Below, piece after piece: positions 8,505 to 19,380 of a stretch of DNA of 64,000 bases. The DNA comes from Monomorium pharaonis (Eukaryota; Arthropoda; Insecta; Hymenoptera; Formicidae), in NCBI RefSeq assembly GCF_013373865.1, contig NC_050471.1, positions 248,001 to 312,000 on the forward strand, written 5' to 3'. Positions within the stretch are counted from its first letter, which is position 1; each line of letters opens with the position of its first letter. The translations under genes and the position numbers were made by a program. Under the pieces are notes generated by a model. That model was not told where the DNA came from and searched no databases. It saw only the letters and a program-made list of their open reading frames with translations.

Positions 8505-11500
8505 GTGGGCTTCACCCAGATTAACTTGCACCACAGCAAGGGAGCCTCGGCTGCTTTGGCCAGGCGCCAAGCTAGGGTGCACACAGCCATATCACTAATA
8601 CAAGAACCCTGGCTAGTCCGGGGGGGTATTAGGGGTCTGGCGGGGTGCGGAAGACTATTCAAGTCTCCGCAAGATGAACGACCCAGGGCCTGTGTGGCTG
8701 TCAAGGGGTTAGAGGCCCAACTGCTGCCGAATTTCTGTTCCAGAGACCTGGTGGCGGTTGTGATCGAGGCCATCAGTGAGACTAGGACTAGAAGGAGGGT
8801 GGTGGTGGCGTCGGGTTACTTCCCACACGAGGAGGACGACCCACTACCATCGGACCTGGTGGTTCGCCTGGTGGAGTACTGCCAAAAGGAGCAGCTTTCC
8901 CTCATTTTGGGGTGCGATGCGAACGCGCACCATACGGTGTGGGGAAGCACGGACACCAACAGGAGAGGAGAGAAGCTATTGGAATTTCTGGTGTCTACCG
9001 ACCTGGAAATTCTCAATAGAGGTAACGAGCCCACCTTTGTCACTGCGGTGAGAAGGGAGGTGCTGGATCTAACTGTCTGTTCTAGGCGGTTGGTATGGGA
9101 GGTGACCGGCTGGAGGGTCTCCGATGAACCCTCATTGTCGGATCACAGACAGATCACCTTCAGACTGGCAAAGGCCAAGGCGAAGGTGAGGACTGTAAGG
9201 GACCCAAGGAAGACGGACTGGGATTCATTCCGTGAGGACCTGGCTGTCGGTCTCAGGGAGTTCCCCAAGAGACACGGGACCTCACAAGAGATCGAGCTGT
9301 GTGTCGAGCACCTGCAAAGGGCGCTCATCAACAGCTTTGAAAGCAACTGTCCGGAGAGGACGGTAAGGAATGACAGAAAGGTTTCCTGGTGGAGCCCAAA
9401 GCTGCAGGATCTCAGGGGTGCGGCACGTCGGGCCTGGAATAGAGCCAGGAACACGGGCCGCCAGGCTGACTGGGACCTTCACCGAAGGGCTCAGAAGGTC
9501 TACAGGGACTCTGTGGTAAGGGCAAAGAAGGAGAGCTGGAGAAGATTCTGCGAGTCGGTGGAGGGGATACCCGAAGCCGCCAGACTAGGCAGGATCTTGG
9601 CTAGAAGTCAGGACGCGGCCTTGGAGGCCATCCGGCTCGATGACGGGACGATGGTTTCCGGGGAACGTTGCCTGACCCACCTGCTGGAATCGAATTTTCC
9701 GGGCTTCTGTAGAGACCCGGGAGCAGACATCCAGCAGGAAACCTTGGACCCATGCAGGGCACGAGAGAATGACTGGTCTCTTGCAGCCAAAATTGTGAGG
9801 CCCGACAGGGTCAAAAGGGCTGTAGGAGGTTTCAAGCCCTTCAAGTCGGCTGGACCGGACCGGGTCTTCCCGGCCCTTCTTCAGGAGGGGCTGGAACAGA
9901 TCACGGGGCCGCTCACGCGGACAATGAGGGCTTGCTTGGCCCTGGGCTATACGCCCAGAGCTTGGAGACAGGCGAGAGTTGTGTTCATCCCCAAGGCGGG
10001 AAGAACGGGATACAGCTCCGCCAAGGATTTTCGTCCAATCAGCCTGACGTCCTTTCTTCTAAAGACGTTGGAAAGGCTGGTGGATATTTACATACGGGAT
10101 GTGGTTCTGCTGCGGCATCCGCTGCACGCGAACCAGCATGCGTATCGTACGGGGTATTCCACCGAAACGGCGCTTCACTCTGCTGTATCGTTCATCGAGG
10201 AGCAATTGGAGAAGAAGGGTTACGCGGTGGGCACCTTCCTAGATATTGAAGGTGCTTTTAACAACACACCGCATGAGGTGGTATGTGAAGAGGCTGCTCG
10301 CAGAGGTGTGCCGGAGAAGATTGTGGAGTGGATCAAAGGCATGCTCAAGCGGCAGGTAACGGCCTCACTGGGAACGGTGAGTGTCAGTGGCTGGGTGGAG
10401 AGAGGGTGCCCTCAGGGAGGGGTTCTTTCTCCACTCTTGTGGTGTCTGGTGGCAGATAGTCTGCTCGGAACACTGAACGAGAGGGGGATTCTTACATTGG
10501 GATATGCGGATGACCTGGCTATCCTAGTACGAGGCCCCTTCTTGGAAACACTTCTGGAGCTCACGCAGGGAGCATTGGAGGTAGTCGAGGAGTGGTGTGG
10601 CAGGACCGGTTTGTCGGTAAACCCACTGAAGACCGGGCTTGTGGTATTCACTCGCAAGTACAAGGTAGGTCCGGTGGAAGGGCCAGTCCTTGGAGGAACG
10701 AGATTAGTCCCAACCGGGACGGCTAAATATCTGGGAGTAATCCTAGATAGGAAGCTGGCTTGGAGGGAACATCTTGAGAACCGATGTAAGAGTGTATGCT
10801 CTTACTTATGGGTATGCAGGAGGACATTCGGACAGACATGGGGTCTGAAACCGAGGATAGTCCACTGGATTTACACGGCGATACTCAGACCCAGGCTGCT
10901 ATACGCATCTGTTGTGTGGTGGCCGAGGGTGCTGAAGAAAACCGCCGCGTCAGCGCTGGAGCATATCAGGGCTCTGGTTTTGAGAGGGGCCTTGGGAGCT
11001 ATGCGGACCACGCCGGTGGCGGCGATGGGCATGCTGCTGGGCATCGAGCCCCTCGATCGGGTAGTAGTGGCGGCGGCGGCAGCGGCGGCCTACCGCCTGA
11101 GGTGCGAATCAAGGTGGAGGGCGGGAGCCCTGCACACAAGATTCCCTGAAGGAATTCTATCGGGCCCCATTTTTGCGATGGGGCAAGATAGAAGGCCAGT
11201 AATTCGTACCTTTGAAAGAAGGTACAAGATAAGCTTTCCCAAGCGCTGGGAGTGGGACGGCTCCAAGGGACCGGTTCCTCGGGATGGGGACGTCTGGTTC
11301 ACGGACGGCTCCAGAACGAGCACGGGCTCTGGAGCTGGGCTCTACTGCCAGCGCGATAGAACAAGAATGGTCGTTCCGCTTGGCGAACACGCAACGGTAT
11401 TTCAGGCGGAAGTGGTAGCTATCATGAGATGTGCCCAGAACCTACTGGAGCTCGGTAGGGTGGGAGGGCGCATCAGAATTTGCTCGGACAGTCAGGCAGC

Positions 11501-12128
11501 GCTCAAAGCGCTGGAAGGTCCGAGATTTAACTCGCGGTTGGTCTGGGATTGTAAAATTGTACTAGACGAACTGGCGAAGAATAATGACGTTGGTCTAGTA
11601 TGGGTCCCCGGGCATTCGGGGATCGAGGGCAACGAAATAGCCGACTTGCTTGCCAAGGAGGCAGCAGAAACAAGGTTGGTGGGACCGGAGCCGGCTGTTG
11701 GGATCTCCTTCTGCCTGGGCAGGAGAAGGATCGGGAGCTGGCTCCGGGACCAGCACCTTGAGCACTGGAGGAAAGTTACGGGGGTCAAATGCAGACAGGC
11801 CGGAGCCTTGCTGGGAGACTGTCCCGGTGAGGACCTGGCCAGAAGCATGAGATCCCTAAATAGGAGGGACGCCAGGCTGGCGACGCAATTGCTCACGGGC
11901 CATGGCGACCTTAATTATCACCTGTATAAGCTGGGCAGTAGCGATACGCCCGACTGCAGGTGGTGTGGCGAAGAAGAGGAGACTAGTCTCCATATTCTTG
12001 GGAACTGCCCTGTATTGGTCGGACCAAGAGCACGCCTGCTGGGCTCAGGCATTCTGGAACCGGATCAGGTGGGACAGCTGCCCTTGGAGGATCTTCTCCG
12101 CTTCTGGAAGGAAGCGGGGCCCCGCTAA
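8505..12128 (+). CDS. Retrotransposon ORF2: endonuclease, RT, RNase H polyprotein
   Basis: About 1,207 residues counted from a GTG at 8505. The frame is open from 8451 and has no ATG until residue 383, past the endonuclease, so translation must use a frameshift or non-AUG reinitiation. The APE endonuclease shows QINLHHSK (5-12), QEPW (33-36), GYFP, GCDANAHHTVWGS (136-148) and SLSDH (210-214). The reverse transcriptase shows SAGPD, RPISL, motif A FLDIEGAF (D580), motif B GCPQGGVLSP (634-643), motif C YADD (667-670) and motif E KYLGV. RNase H shows TDGS (D934), AEV (E969), SDSQ (D995), GHSG (H1037) and IADLLAKE (D1047). A CCHC knuckle C-x2-C-x8-H-x4-C lies at 1151-1168. All catalytic residues are present, so the enzyme should nick target DNA and prime reverse transcription of the element RNA. 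Confidence 0.93.
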   Translation: MGFTQINLHHSKGASAALARRQARVHTAISLIQEPWLVRGGIRGLAGCGRLFKSPQDERPRACVAVKGLEAQLLPNFCSRDLVAVVIEAISETRTRRRVVVASGYFPHEEDDPLPSDLVVRLVEYCQKEQLSLILGCDANAHHTVWGSTDTNRRGEKLLEFLVSTDLEILNRGNEPTFVTAVRREVLDLTVCSRRLVWEVTGWRVSDEPSLSDHRQITFRLAKAKAKVRTVRDPRKTDWDSFREDLAVGLREFPKRHGTSQEIELCVEHLQRALINSFESNCPERTVRNDRKVSWWSPKLQDLRGAARRAWNRARNTGRQADWDLHRRAQKVYRDSVVRAKKESWRRFCESVEGIPEAARLGRILARSQDAALEAIRLDDGTMVSGERCLTHLLESNFPGFCRDPGADIQQETLDPCRARENDWSLAAKIVRPDRVKRAVGGFKPFKSAGPDRVFPALLQEGLEQITGPLTRTMRACLALGYTPRAWRQARVVFIPKAGRTGYSSAKDFRPISLTSFLLKTLERLVDIYIRDVVLLRHPLHANQHAYRTGYSTETALHSAVSFIEEQLEKKGYAVGTFLDIEGAFNNTPHEVVCEEAARRGVPEKIVEWIKGMLKRQVTASLGTVSVSGWVERGCPQGGVLSPLLWCLVADSLLGTLNERGILTLGYADDLAILVRGPFLETLLELTQGALEVVEEWCGRTGLSVNPLKTGLVVFTRKYKVGPVEGPVLGGTRLVPTGTAKYLGVILDRKLAWREHLENRCKSVCSYLWVCRRTFGQTWGLKPRIVHWIYTAILRPRLLYASVVWWPRVLKKTAASALEHIRALVLRGALGAMRTTPVAAMGMLLGIEPLDRVVVAAAAAAAYRLRCESRWRAGALHTRFPEGILSGPIFAMGQDRRPVIRTFERRYKISFPKRWEWDGSKGPVPRDGDVWFTDGSRTSTGSGAGLYCQRDRTRMVVPLGEHATVFQAEVVAIMRCAQNLLELGRVGGRIRICSDSQAALKALEGPRFNSRLVWDCKIVLDELAKNNDVGLVWVPGHSGIEGNEIADLLAKEAAETRLVGPEPAVGISFCLGRRRIGSWLRDQHLEHWRKVTGVKCRQAGALLGDCPGEDLARSMRSLNRRDARLATQLLTGHGDLNYHLYKLGSSDTPDCRWCGEEEETSLHILGNCPVLVGPRARLLGSGILEPDQVGQLPLEDLLRFWKEAGPR

Positions 12129-12210
12129 GGGCGGCTGACAACGGGGAGATACAATGGACTCTGTCTGAGTGTCAGAGGCGGGACCCATTTGAGGACTGCC
12201 CCCCGAACTC

Positions 12211-12230
12211 ATTATTATTATTATTATTAT
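12211..12230 (+). repeat. (ATT)n 3' tail of the retrotransposon
   Basis: Between six and seven ATT units replace a poly(A) tail. Simple-repeat 3' tails, such as the TAA tail of the I factor, are known in this group of LINEs. Confidence 0.9.
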
Positions 12231-12245
12231 TATATACTCTCCTTC
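12231..12245. repeat. Right target-site duplication, 15 bp
   Basis: tatatactctccttc, identical to 7021-7035. Lack of mismatch indicates recent insertion. Confidence 0.95.
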
Positions 12246-13446
12246 ACACTTGTAACTAGAAAACCTTTTATACTATAGAGAACATTCTATGCTATAAGAC
12301 AGTATAAGAATATAGAAATAAAAAAATTACAGTATCAAAATCAATATTATATCATTGCGTTTCATATTTAAAAAAATCTTTTAATTGTAAGATAATTTTC
12401 CATGTACTTATGTACTTAGAAACTTTATATAGTACAGAACATTATACATATATAAAAGCCTGGATACTTTATAAAAACAGCTTGCAAAAACAAAGGCTGA
12501 AAGTTAATTTAATGGTTAAATTCTTGCAAGATACGGTCAAGTATTTTCCTTCTTAATTAATTTCTCCTTATTCTTCCAAACTTTTGGTAAATTTCAATTT
12601 TGAGGATGTTGGATCTGAAATGCGATACAAACAAGACGTAATCGTATTGTATCAAAAATAAGGAAGTAAGTTTGCTGGACATCTCACAGAGAGATAATAT
12701 TAACAATTCACAAGATGCTAATTTCACGAACATAGAAATTGAGGCAGTTGCAGAAGTTCCTATAAAGTTGATTCTTAATCTATGTTTGGATATAAGATTC
12801 AAAACAAACTTGACACATTTCCGTAATGTGTCCGTAATGTTGAGAAAATGAAATACATTTTGCACATTGTTTTCTCGAGTACGAAAAAATTCATTAACGT
12901 TCATAATATTACAAATAATATTACGTTTCGTGTACCCGTTAGTGCATGGAAAAAGGTTAAATACAGAAAAAAAACAATGTAAACCTTTTTTGTATTTTTC
13001 TAATACACAAATATGTGTACATTTATATATATGCCTAATTGGAATTGTAATAACAAGTCGAATAGGACAACAGAAATGTTGTGTACCACCTAATAATTAT
13101 CAACAATTGCACAAACTCATATTCGACGCGCGCAAAAAAAAATTAGTTAATCAAGTTCATGCGACCTTACACGCACGTGCTGTGAAAATGAGATTTGTGT
13201 AAGGAAGTAAGGAAATATGTGTAGAGTGTGGTGTATCCGATTTAAAACAAACTCCTTGCCGATAGTTAATTATTGGAGGACAAAACTGATTTGCAAGTAC
13301 GTCGTTTATAATCCACTTAAGCTCTAATCTAATCCTGGCTAGTCTCGGGGACAACGGATAGACGTGGCTTCCATAGCCGACGTAGTCACATAGTCGATCC
13401 TCGGCATTGTGCGTAATTACGCGCTCCGTTTACAATCCTTCATGCG

Positions 13447-13490
<44 letters not shown>

Positions 13491-14057
13491 CGAGGAACAT
13501 TTCGCAGTAGAAAATATAATTTATATTGTATATCCCAAATTCACATAAATTTTTGTCATTAATTTAACATAAGATAAATATGTTAAAAAATATAAATAAT
13601 AATTATATATCATTTTATTCTAATCTTACTTCAAATTCGGACACGATGTTTGTTAGTTTTGTTAGAATATTTTTTTACTGCATACTTATTTCTTACTAAT
13701 CAAGTTACATTTTAATGATAACGTACACTACAATTTTATATTATTCGTATCCAATATTGTGGAATCTTTAAGTAAATTCTTATTGGAACTTAAAATATGT
13801 TTACATTAATCCTATCTCTGATAATTTTTATCTTATTACTACCACAATTTTTAAAATAATTAGTCTGCCTTCCGGCTGTTGAATCAGTTCGACGATAGCG
13901 AACAGGGATCACGTAAATTATTCACGCTAATAGCATATTTTTACATTGTAAAAAATTGTCACTAAAGATGACTTACAAGGAACTTTACGGAGGTGTGACT
14001 CGTCAATTTTAATAGAACTTTGCATACTTATAAAAATGTAAAAATAATGAATACGTA
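12246..14057. other. AT-rich DNA, no gene recognised
   Basis: Frames of about 110 codons occur on both strands at 12557-13202 but show no family I recognise. A plus-strand stretch near 12680-12860 looks mildly coding (acidic, then hydrophobic residues) and may be a relic of a transposon protein. A (TA)n tract lies at 13448-13489. Nothing else is seen. Confidence 0.4.
13448..13489. repeat. (TA)n microsatellite
   Basis: About 20 uninterrupted TA units. Confidence 0.95.
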
Positions 14058-14522
14058 TATTTTTATATCAACAATGGTGCACTTTAAGTGCGGAATACAC
14101 CTCTCGTGTACTTATGTACATACCAAAAGTTCGAAAAGTACTGGGATGAATATCTCGAAGGGATTATATTTTAGAAAAAAATCTTGAATGCAAAAGTTGT
14201 AGGGCACAGAAAAAGTCACTTCCCATCCTTCCCTGCTTACACTGATCGGAGAGTCTCCTATCTTGCCTTCACTGGCCGGATAATTTGCATGTCTTGCTTT
14301 CACTGTAAAAAAGTAAATGATCCCTAGAAAGAACCTCAAGGTTAAGGCCAAGGTCGCCATCAGATGACCCTTTCTGTGCCCTGCAACCTTTACATTCAAA
14401 ATTTTTTCCTAAAATCTAATCCCTTTAAAATATTTTACCGTCCTGGTACTTTTTAAACTTTTCATATGTACACGCAAGATATATTCCACCCTTGAAAGTA
14501 CACCATTACCAATATAAAAACA
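14058..14522. mobile_element. Fold-back MITE about 465 bp
   Basis: Long inverted arms (about 14058-14220 and 14365-14522). The outer ends read tatttttatatcaacaatgg and its near complement ccattaccaatataaaaa; the inner parts pair through agggcacagaaa / tttctgtgccct. The arms differ by scattered substitutions, so it is not recent. A 95-codon minus-strand frame across it is a by-product of the arms. Confidence 0.75.
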
Positions 14523-15340
14523 TTTGTGTTCATTATTTTTCATGTATATATTGAATATACAAGTTTCAAACTTGAGTACTTAAAAAACTTTTTTTTATAA
14601 CATTTTACTCATTGGAAAAAATTATTTCGAATAATCAGATCTCGTCTAAATAGATGAAGAATCTATCTATACGAAAAAAAACATATGTGAAGGAGGGATC
14701 CAAACTAGAAAGATGGCCAGACCTCATTTGTAAATCGAAGATTGGAAGGCATTGTCAAGTGGGTGAAGGCAACAAACCGAGCTTGCTTTCCCATGACAAT
14801 AGGGTTTCCTCGTTTCAAATTCTCCGTAAAGAAAAGAATTCCTTTACGGAGATGAACGCGGACATTCTTTAAAATTCATGTCATTGGTTCTAGTCTACGA
14901 CATTGTCACTTCGAATACGTCGTTTCGTCCGCAATACTCAATAAATGCGTTATCATTATGAAACAGTGGAAATATTAAAGCGATGCAGAAACGATCGAAA
15001 TATTCGATTTGTTCGTGTAGTTTAATGAATCCATATGGGAGCTTTTATATATACGAGAAAAAATTACATAAATACGAGAGTGCAAAAGCACAGTACCACA
15101 AAAAAATCGTGCGGTTAGATGCATAAAAGATGGGAGTAGCTCCAATATAACGGCCTTTGATTTCTATTATTCGCATAATTGTATCACGTGATACACACCT
15201 GTACCTTTATTTTATAATATAATAATTCAATTATGTGAAAACCATAAATAAATTTTGCGCATTGTTAGGCAATAAAAAATTGTCGACATCGCGTTGCACG
15301 CTAATATTTCTGTGATTGTCGAAGAACATCTCTTTCACAT
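14523..15340. other. Unassigned sequence, possible short coding fragment
   Basis: A plus-strand frame 14654-14872 (72 codons, ATG start) covers a stretch less AT-rich than its flanks, but I recognise no domain. A small inverted pair ctccgtaaag / ctttacggag lies inside it. The remainder is AT-rich. Confidence 0.3.
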
Positions 15341-15592
15341 TACTCTCTAAATTGCAATCAGTGTATTTTCACTGATTTGTAATAGTATACTTATAACTGT
15401 AATAATTTTATTAATATCTACTACTGACTTTTTATGATTTTTACTTCAGAATCAGTGTATAATCACTGAAAAATTAATATTTATTTCACTGATTGACAAG
15501 TTATAAATATACCACAAAAATTAGTGTATTTTCACTGATTACAGATTACACTGAATTCAGTGACTTTTCATTGATTGTAATTTAGAAAGTAC
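15341..15592. mobile_element. MITE about 250 bp with internal cagtg palindromes
   Basis: TIRs are tactctctaaattgcaatca (left) and its near complement tgattgtaatttagaaagta (right). Inside, the unit cagtgtattttcactga or variants occurs four times, each copy palindromic. Confidence 0.7.
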
Positions 15593-16477
15593 GCATTGTA
15601 AAGTAAATTAAGTAAAATAAAAGCTATACATGTATCGTACATAGTGCATGATGTTGCAAGTTTCAATGTTTAGATTTGGAAACTGGGAACCTGAGAAGAA
15701 TTGGGTTGAAATAACGACGCTAATTATAAACTTTTAAATTATCTTCCAAAGAAAGAAAAAGAAAGAATCTCTAATGTTCGCTATTCATGGAAATTATCGA
15801 TCAAAATCCATTCGCTCTCACACCAATGTTTTATATGCACAAATCTCTTTTTAACTTTCAACATCAGACATACCACATTACGATAAAAATATTCATACCG
15901 TAAAAATTCTATCATGTTCTTAAAGTAATCCCGTCGGAAAATCATATATTAGAGGCAATAAAGATATTCTGAATTCCAATAATTCTAACCGTTGTTCACA
16001 AATATTCTAGTATTCAATTCGGTTTTTTTTCTTGAATTTTAAAGCTAGATTCTTTTAATTCGCATTTTTTATTCACCTCGCATTTACTTGTCTTAAATTA
16101 TCTATTACACTTCTATTACAGTTCTGTTACAACATTCGTAGAATTTCTAGGGTGCCAGAATAAGGAAGTGAGCCCGATCTGTTCGTTCTCTCAAGCTATA
16201 TCTCGCAAATTCCTGTCTAAAATCCTCTAATATAAGTTTGCATAGTAAATCAGAATCAAAAGGATTAAAGATCTTCAACTTCTTCACGCATATGTACATT
16301 TAAATACTAGGTACTATATCTACTTTAAAGTAAAAATATTTTTATATAACTTTAAAATAGATATAAAGTTCGCATCAATTGATTTATTAAAAAAAACTTG
16401 GATATTTTAAGATTTTCTAGCTTAAAAAAATAAAAAGAGTAACATGACTTTTTATATAAGAGAGTTGTGCCAAATGT
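15593..16477. other. AT-rich DNA, nothing recognised
   Basis: No open frames over 60 codons, no repeats and no motifs identified. Confidence 0.5.
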
Positions 16478-17402
16478 GTAAAGGTGTTAACATACAGATC
16501 AGTATGTCGGATTACCTATCTACCGATCAGCGGATGTATACTTTACCGACCTTGCGCAGTAAAGTCAGGATGCAAACCCTGATGAAAATATTGTACTGAA
16601 ATGTATTTGAAAATCTCTTAAATGATTATGTTTCATTATTTCATCAATATTTTAATAAAATATTATTAATTTTATTGAAACAGTCAATTGAGAGATTTTC
16701 AAATATATTTCAGTAAAATATTTTCATCGGGGTTTGCATCCTGATTTTATTGCGCAAGATCGGTAAACCATGCATCTGCCGATCGGCAGATAGGTAACCC
16801 GACATATTGATCTGTATGTTGCATTAGAAGGATGCTAAAGCCTATTTTACCGACATTCTGTTTAACTATTTAGTTTCGAATTAAATTTACAGAATTGGAA
16901 TTACACGTTTAAAGTACATACACAAATAAACCCGAGGACAATTAGGTAAAAAAATATGCAAAAAATGCAAAAAAAAATTTTAAGTTTATTTGTTTATAAA
17001 AATATTTGCTTTAAAATACAAATTATGTAGCTTATACGTACAAATGAATGGCATCCCGCAGTTTGAAATAGGTCGAGGAATAAGACTATATTTGTCAAAT
17101 TACGATTACAAGCCATTAAAAAAAGATATTTATGTGATCAAATTTTCAGAAATCTGTAATGAAAGCTTAGATGAATAAAATTTGATCACACAAATATTTT
17201 TTTTTAACGGCTTGTAATCATAATTTGACGAATACAGTCTTATTCCTCAATCTATTTCAAATCTTGAGACACCATTCATTTGTACGTATAAACTACATAA
17301 CTTGTAATTTAAAACGAATATTTTCATAAACAAGGATAAACAAATGACTACATTATCGACCTCAATCAAGTTTGATGGGCAGTTTAGCATCCTCTTAACA
17401 CC
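16478..17402. mobile_element. Composite nested fold-back elements
   Basis: The outer ends aaggtgttaa (16478) and ttaacacctt (17393-17402) are inverted. Two separate palindromes lie inside. One is 16491-16816 (arms with acagatcagtatgtcgg / ccgacatattgatctgt). The other is 16983-17345 (arms with gtacaaatgaatgg / ccattcatttgtac). Near 17350-17395 is a terminal motif, on the minus strand aggatgctaaactgccc followed by tcaaacttgattgaggtcga. It recurs at 27579, 42155-42210 and 46655-46705, always next to TTAA or a one-base variant, so a TTAA-targeting family is present. Confidence 0.65.
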
Positions 17403-18035
17403 TTGTACATATCATTTAAGTTTTTGAATATTTAAATTAAATTTTAGTATAATCTTTTTTACATTTTTTATTTAAAAAAGTCGCCGATATTAATATACCA
17501 ATATTTATTTTTGGATTTTCTTTCTAAACAAAAAGTAAAAATTAAACTTTGGAGAGATAAATACAAACTAGAAGTGTTTTTGTCAAATAATATAGCCGTT
17601 TCTATTTTATAATTTTCCAATAATTTTCTTTTACAAATAAAAAAGCATTTAACAAAATAAACTTTACAACCGATAATAATATATTTTACTTCTGTTTTCC
17701 TTTAATATGAATCATTCGTATAACATACTTAATTCTCTAATGCTCTTATCAACAAATGAATACTGATGCTCTTGAATTAGCATTAAATATATCACACATT
17801 AACACTGTCAATGTCTTTAACAAAAATTGTATAAAGTAAAATTGAAGAAATGATCTCTCGCTCACACACACAAACACACATAAACTATATTTTAAAAGTT
17901 TAGAAGATTGTAAAAAAAAATTAGAATAAAGTTTTAGAGTCAACTTTTGTCATATATGTGTAATTATCTCATTGCACGTATTTTCAATTCCGTCGTTTCA
18001 CACGAAAAGATAGCATACCACGTCAATGTTCAAAT

Positions 18036-18037
<2 letters not shown>
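17403..18037. other. AT-rich DNA, nothing recognised
   Basis: Only low-complexity A/T-rich sequence plus a short imperfect CA run near 17865. Confidence 0.5.

Positions 18038-18118
<81 letters not shown>
18038..18118. repeat. (TC)n followed by pure poly(T) of 46
   Basis: A TC run (18038-18072) passes into 46 uninterrupted Ts (18073-18118). Read on the minus strand, the T run is a long A tail preceded about 25 nt upstream by AATAAA (in caaaataaag). This is the arrangement expected at the 3' end of a reverse-transcribed polyadenylated RNA inserted on the minus strand. Confidence 0.85.
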
Positions 18119-18119
<1 letters not shown>

Positions 18120-19148
18120 ATAAAATGCATCTGTGTAAAATCTTTATTTTGAAAGACTTAAAAAGAGCCCTGTATAAGTAGAATTAAAAATTGTAAATTG
18201 CAGAAAAATAAATATTTAATAAATTACATTTTTCAAAAAATCTTCAAAAAACGATCTTTAAAAAATTAATTACACTTAATATAAAGATAAATATAAATAA
18301 ACTAAAAAAATAAACAACATGAAATGTACATTTTAATTGAAACAAATGTGTTAAAATATTCCCGTGTAATAAATATATTTTGATAAATTAAATTACAAAA
18401 TTTGTAGAAAAAGTATGAACCATTTTTATATCTTAAAATCATAATTTTAACGCTAAAAAGATGCAAGTAAAAACCTTTTTTACTTAAAATTAAGGGAAAA
18501 CCTCATGTAAAATAAAAATTTTGAACATTTTTCAATTTTTGCTTAAATCGATAAGAAATTTTCTCTAGAATATGATAAGTTAGAAAGTCATCAAAAACCT
18601 CCTTGTACCTTATTTAAAAAAAAATGAAACGGTCGAATTGGGCGGAACACTCAGGTAAACGAACGCTTGCCTGGTTCCTTTGTAATAAATTTAATGTTAA
18701 TTTGATATTCGAGTAACAGAAAGATCTACTCTATGGCTCTAAAATCGCAGATTAGCAAAAAAATGCGGTAAATTAAAATAAATTGTTTTTTCACGATTCT
18801 TACTCTTACTTTAAACACGTTTTTCTCAAAACGCAAAATTTCGCCGGGCAACGTAGATCAAAAACTAATCTTTCAATCCTTATGAAATTTGGTATAAATA
18901 TTCTATAGATAATTGGCCTTGGCATGACGTGCTCCGATCTTTGGTAATTGTTTAGAATAATAGCTTTTCGCAATTTTGAAGTTTAAAAAAAATTTTTTTT
19001 TACGAAATAGTATATGTTGTTGTCAAGTTGAAGAATTGCACGGGGGAGATAAAAAAAACTACACACAAAATATTTTTTTATAGTTTATGGCTTTTTTTAA
19101 AGTAGAGTATATTTAAAAGTATATAATGTTCGAATCACATTTGTTTCG
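18119..19148. other. AT-rich DNA, possible body of a retrocopy
   Basis: If the poly(T) at 18073-18118 is a retro-insertion tail, the inserted body would extend rightward from 18119. No open frame or domain is visible, so the identity cannot be given. Confidence 0.3.
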
Positions 19149-19195
19149 TTACATTGTTTCCAAGGGAACTAGCCGTTTCCTTGGAAAAAATGTAA
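19149..19195. repeat. Hairpin, ttacat-ccaagg arms
   Basis: gttacattgtttccaaggga and its near complement tccttggaaaaaatgtaac form an imperfect stem around gaactagccg. Confidence 0.6.
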
Positions 19196-19318
19196 CGATG
19201 TAATCCAATAATGGATTAACTTTGGTATCCTTGAAATCATATCTCGCGAAAGAGCTTTACATTTGAAAAACAACAGTTTAATTGAAAAAAAAAATAGCAA
19301 AAAAACATCAGATAAAGA

Positions 19319-19380
19319 GAAGGAGAGAGAGAGAGAGAAGGGGAGAAAGAGAAAAAGAGAAGGGGGAGAGAACAAGCAAA
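19319..19380. repeat. Purine-rich GA tract
   Basis: Mixed GA/GGA/AAG repeat, all purines on the plus strand. Confidence 0.85.

Larger units (their letters stand above)
7036..12230 (+). mobile_element. Full-length non-LTR retrotransposon (R1/LOA-I group type)
   Basis: A 5,195-bp element with a GC content far above its surroundings, a 5' leader, two long ORFs, a short 3' UTR and an (ATT)n tail, bounded by a perfect 15-bp target duplication. The ORF2 order of APE-type endonuclease, reverse transcriptase, RNase H and C-terminal CCHC knuckle places it in the R1/LOA/I group of LINE-like elements; LOA- or Outcast-like is my best guess. Both frames are open throughout and the duplication has no mismatch, so this copy is young and may still be active. 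It sits in AT-rich DNA and interrupts no gene. Confidence 0.95.

Noticed and set aside
7209..8773. Several minus-strand and alternate-frame open frames across ORF1
   Set aside because: They mirror the GC-rich ORF1 codons and carry no domain.
8776..12138. Open frames of 65-135 codons inside ORF2 in other frames
   Set aside because: Shadow frames of a GC-rich real gene.
12557..13202. 115- and 111-codon frames as host genes
   Set aside because: AT-rich composition, no recognisable domain, no splice or conservation evidence.
16490..16816. Regulatory RNA hairpin
   Set aside because: Arms and surroundings fit a nested MITE better; nothing indicates transcription.
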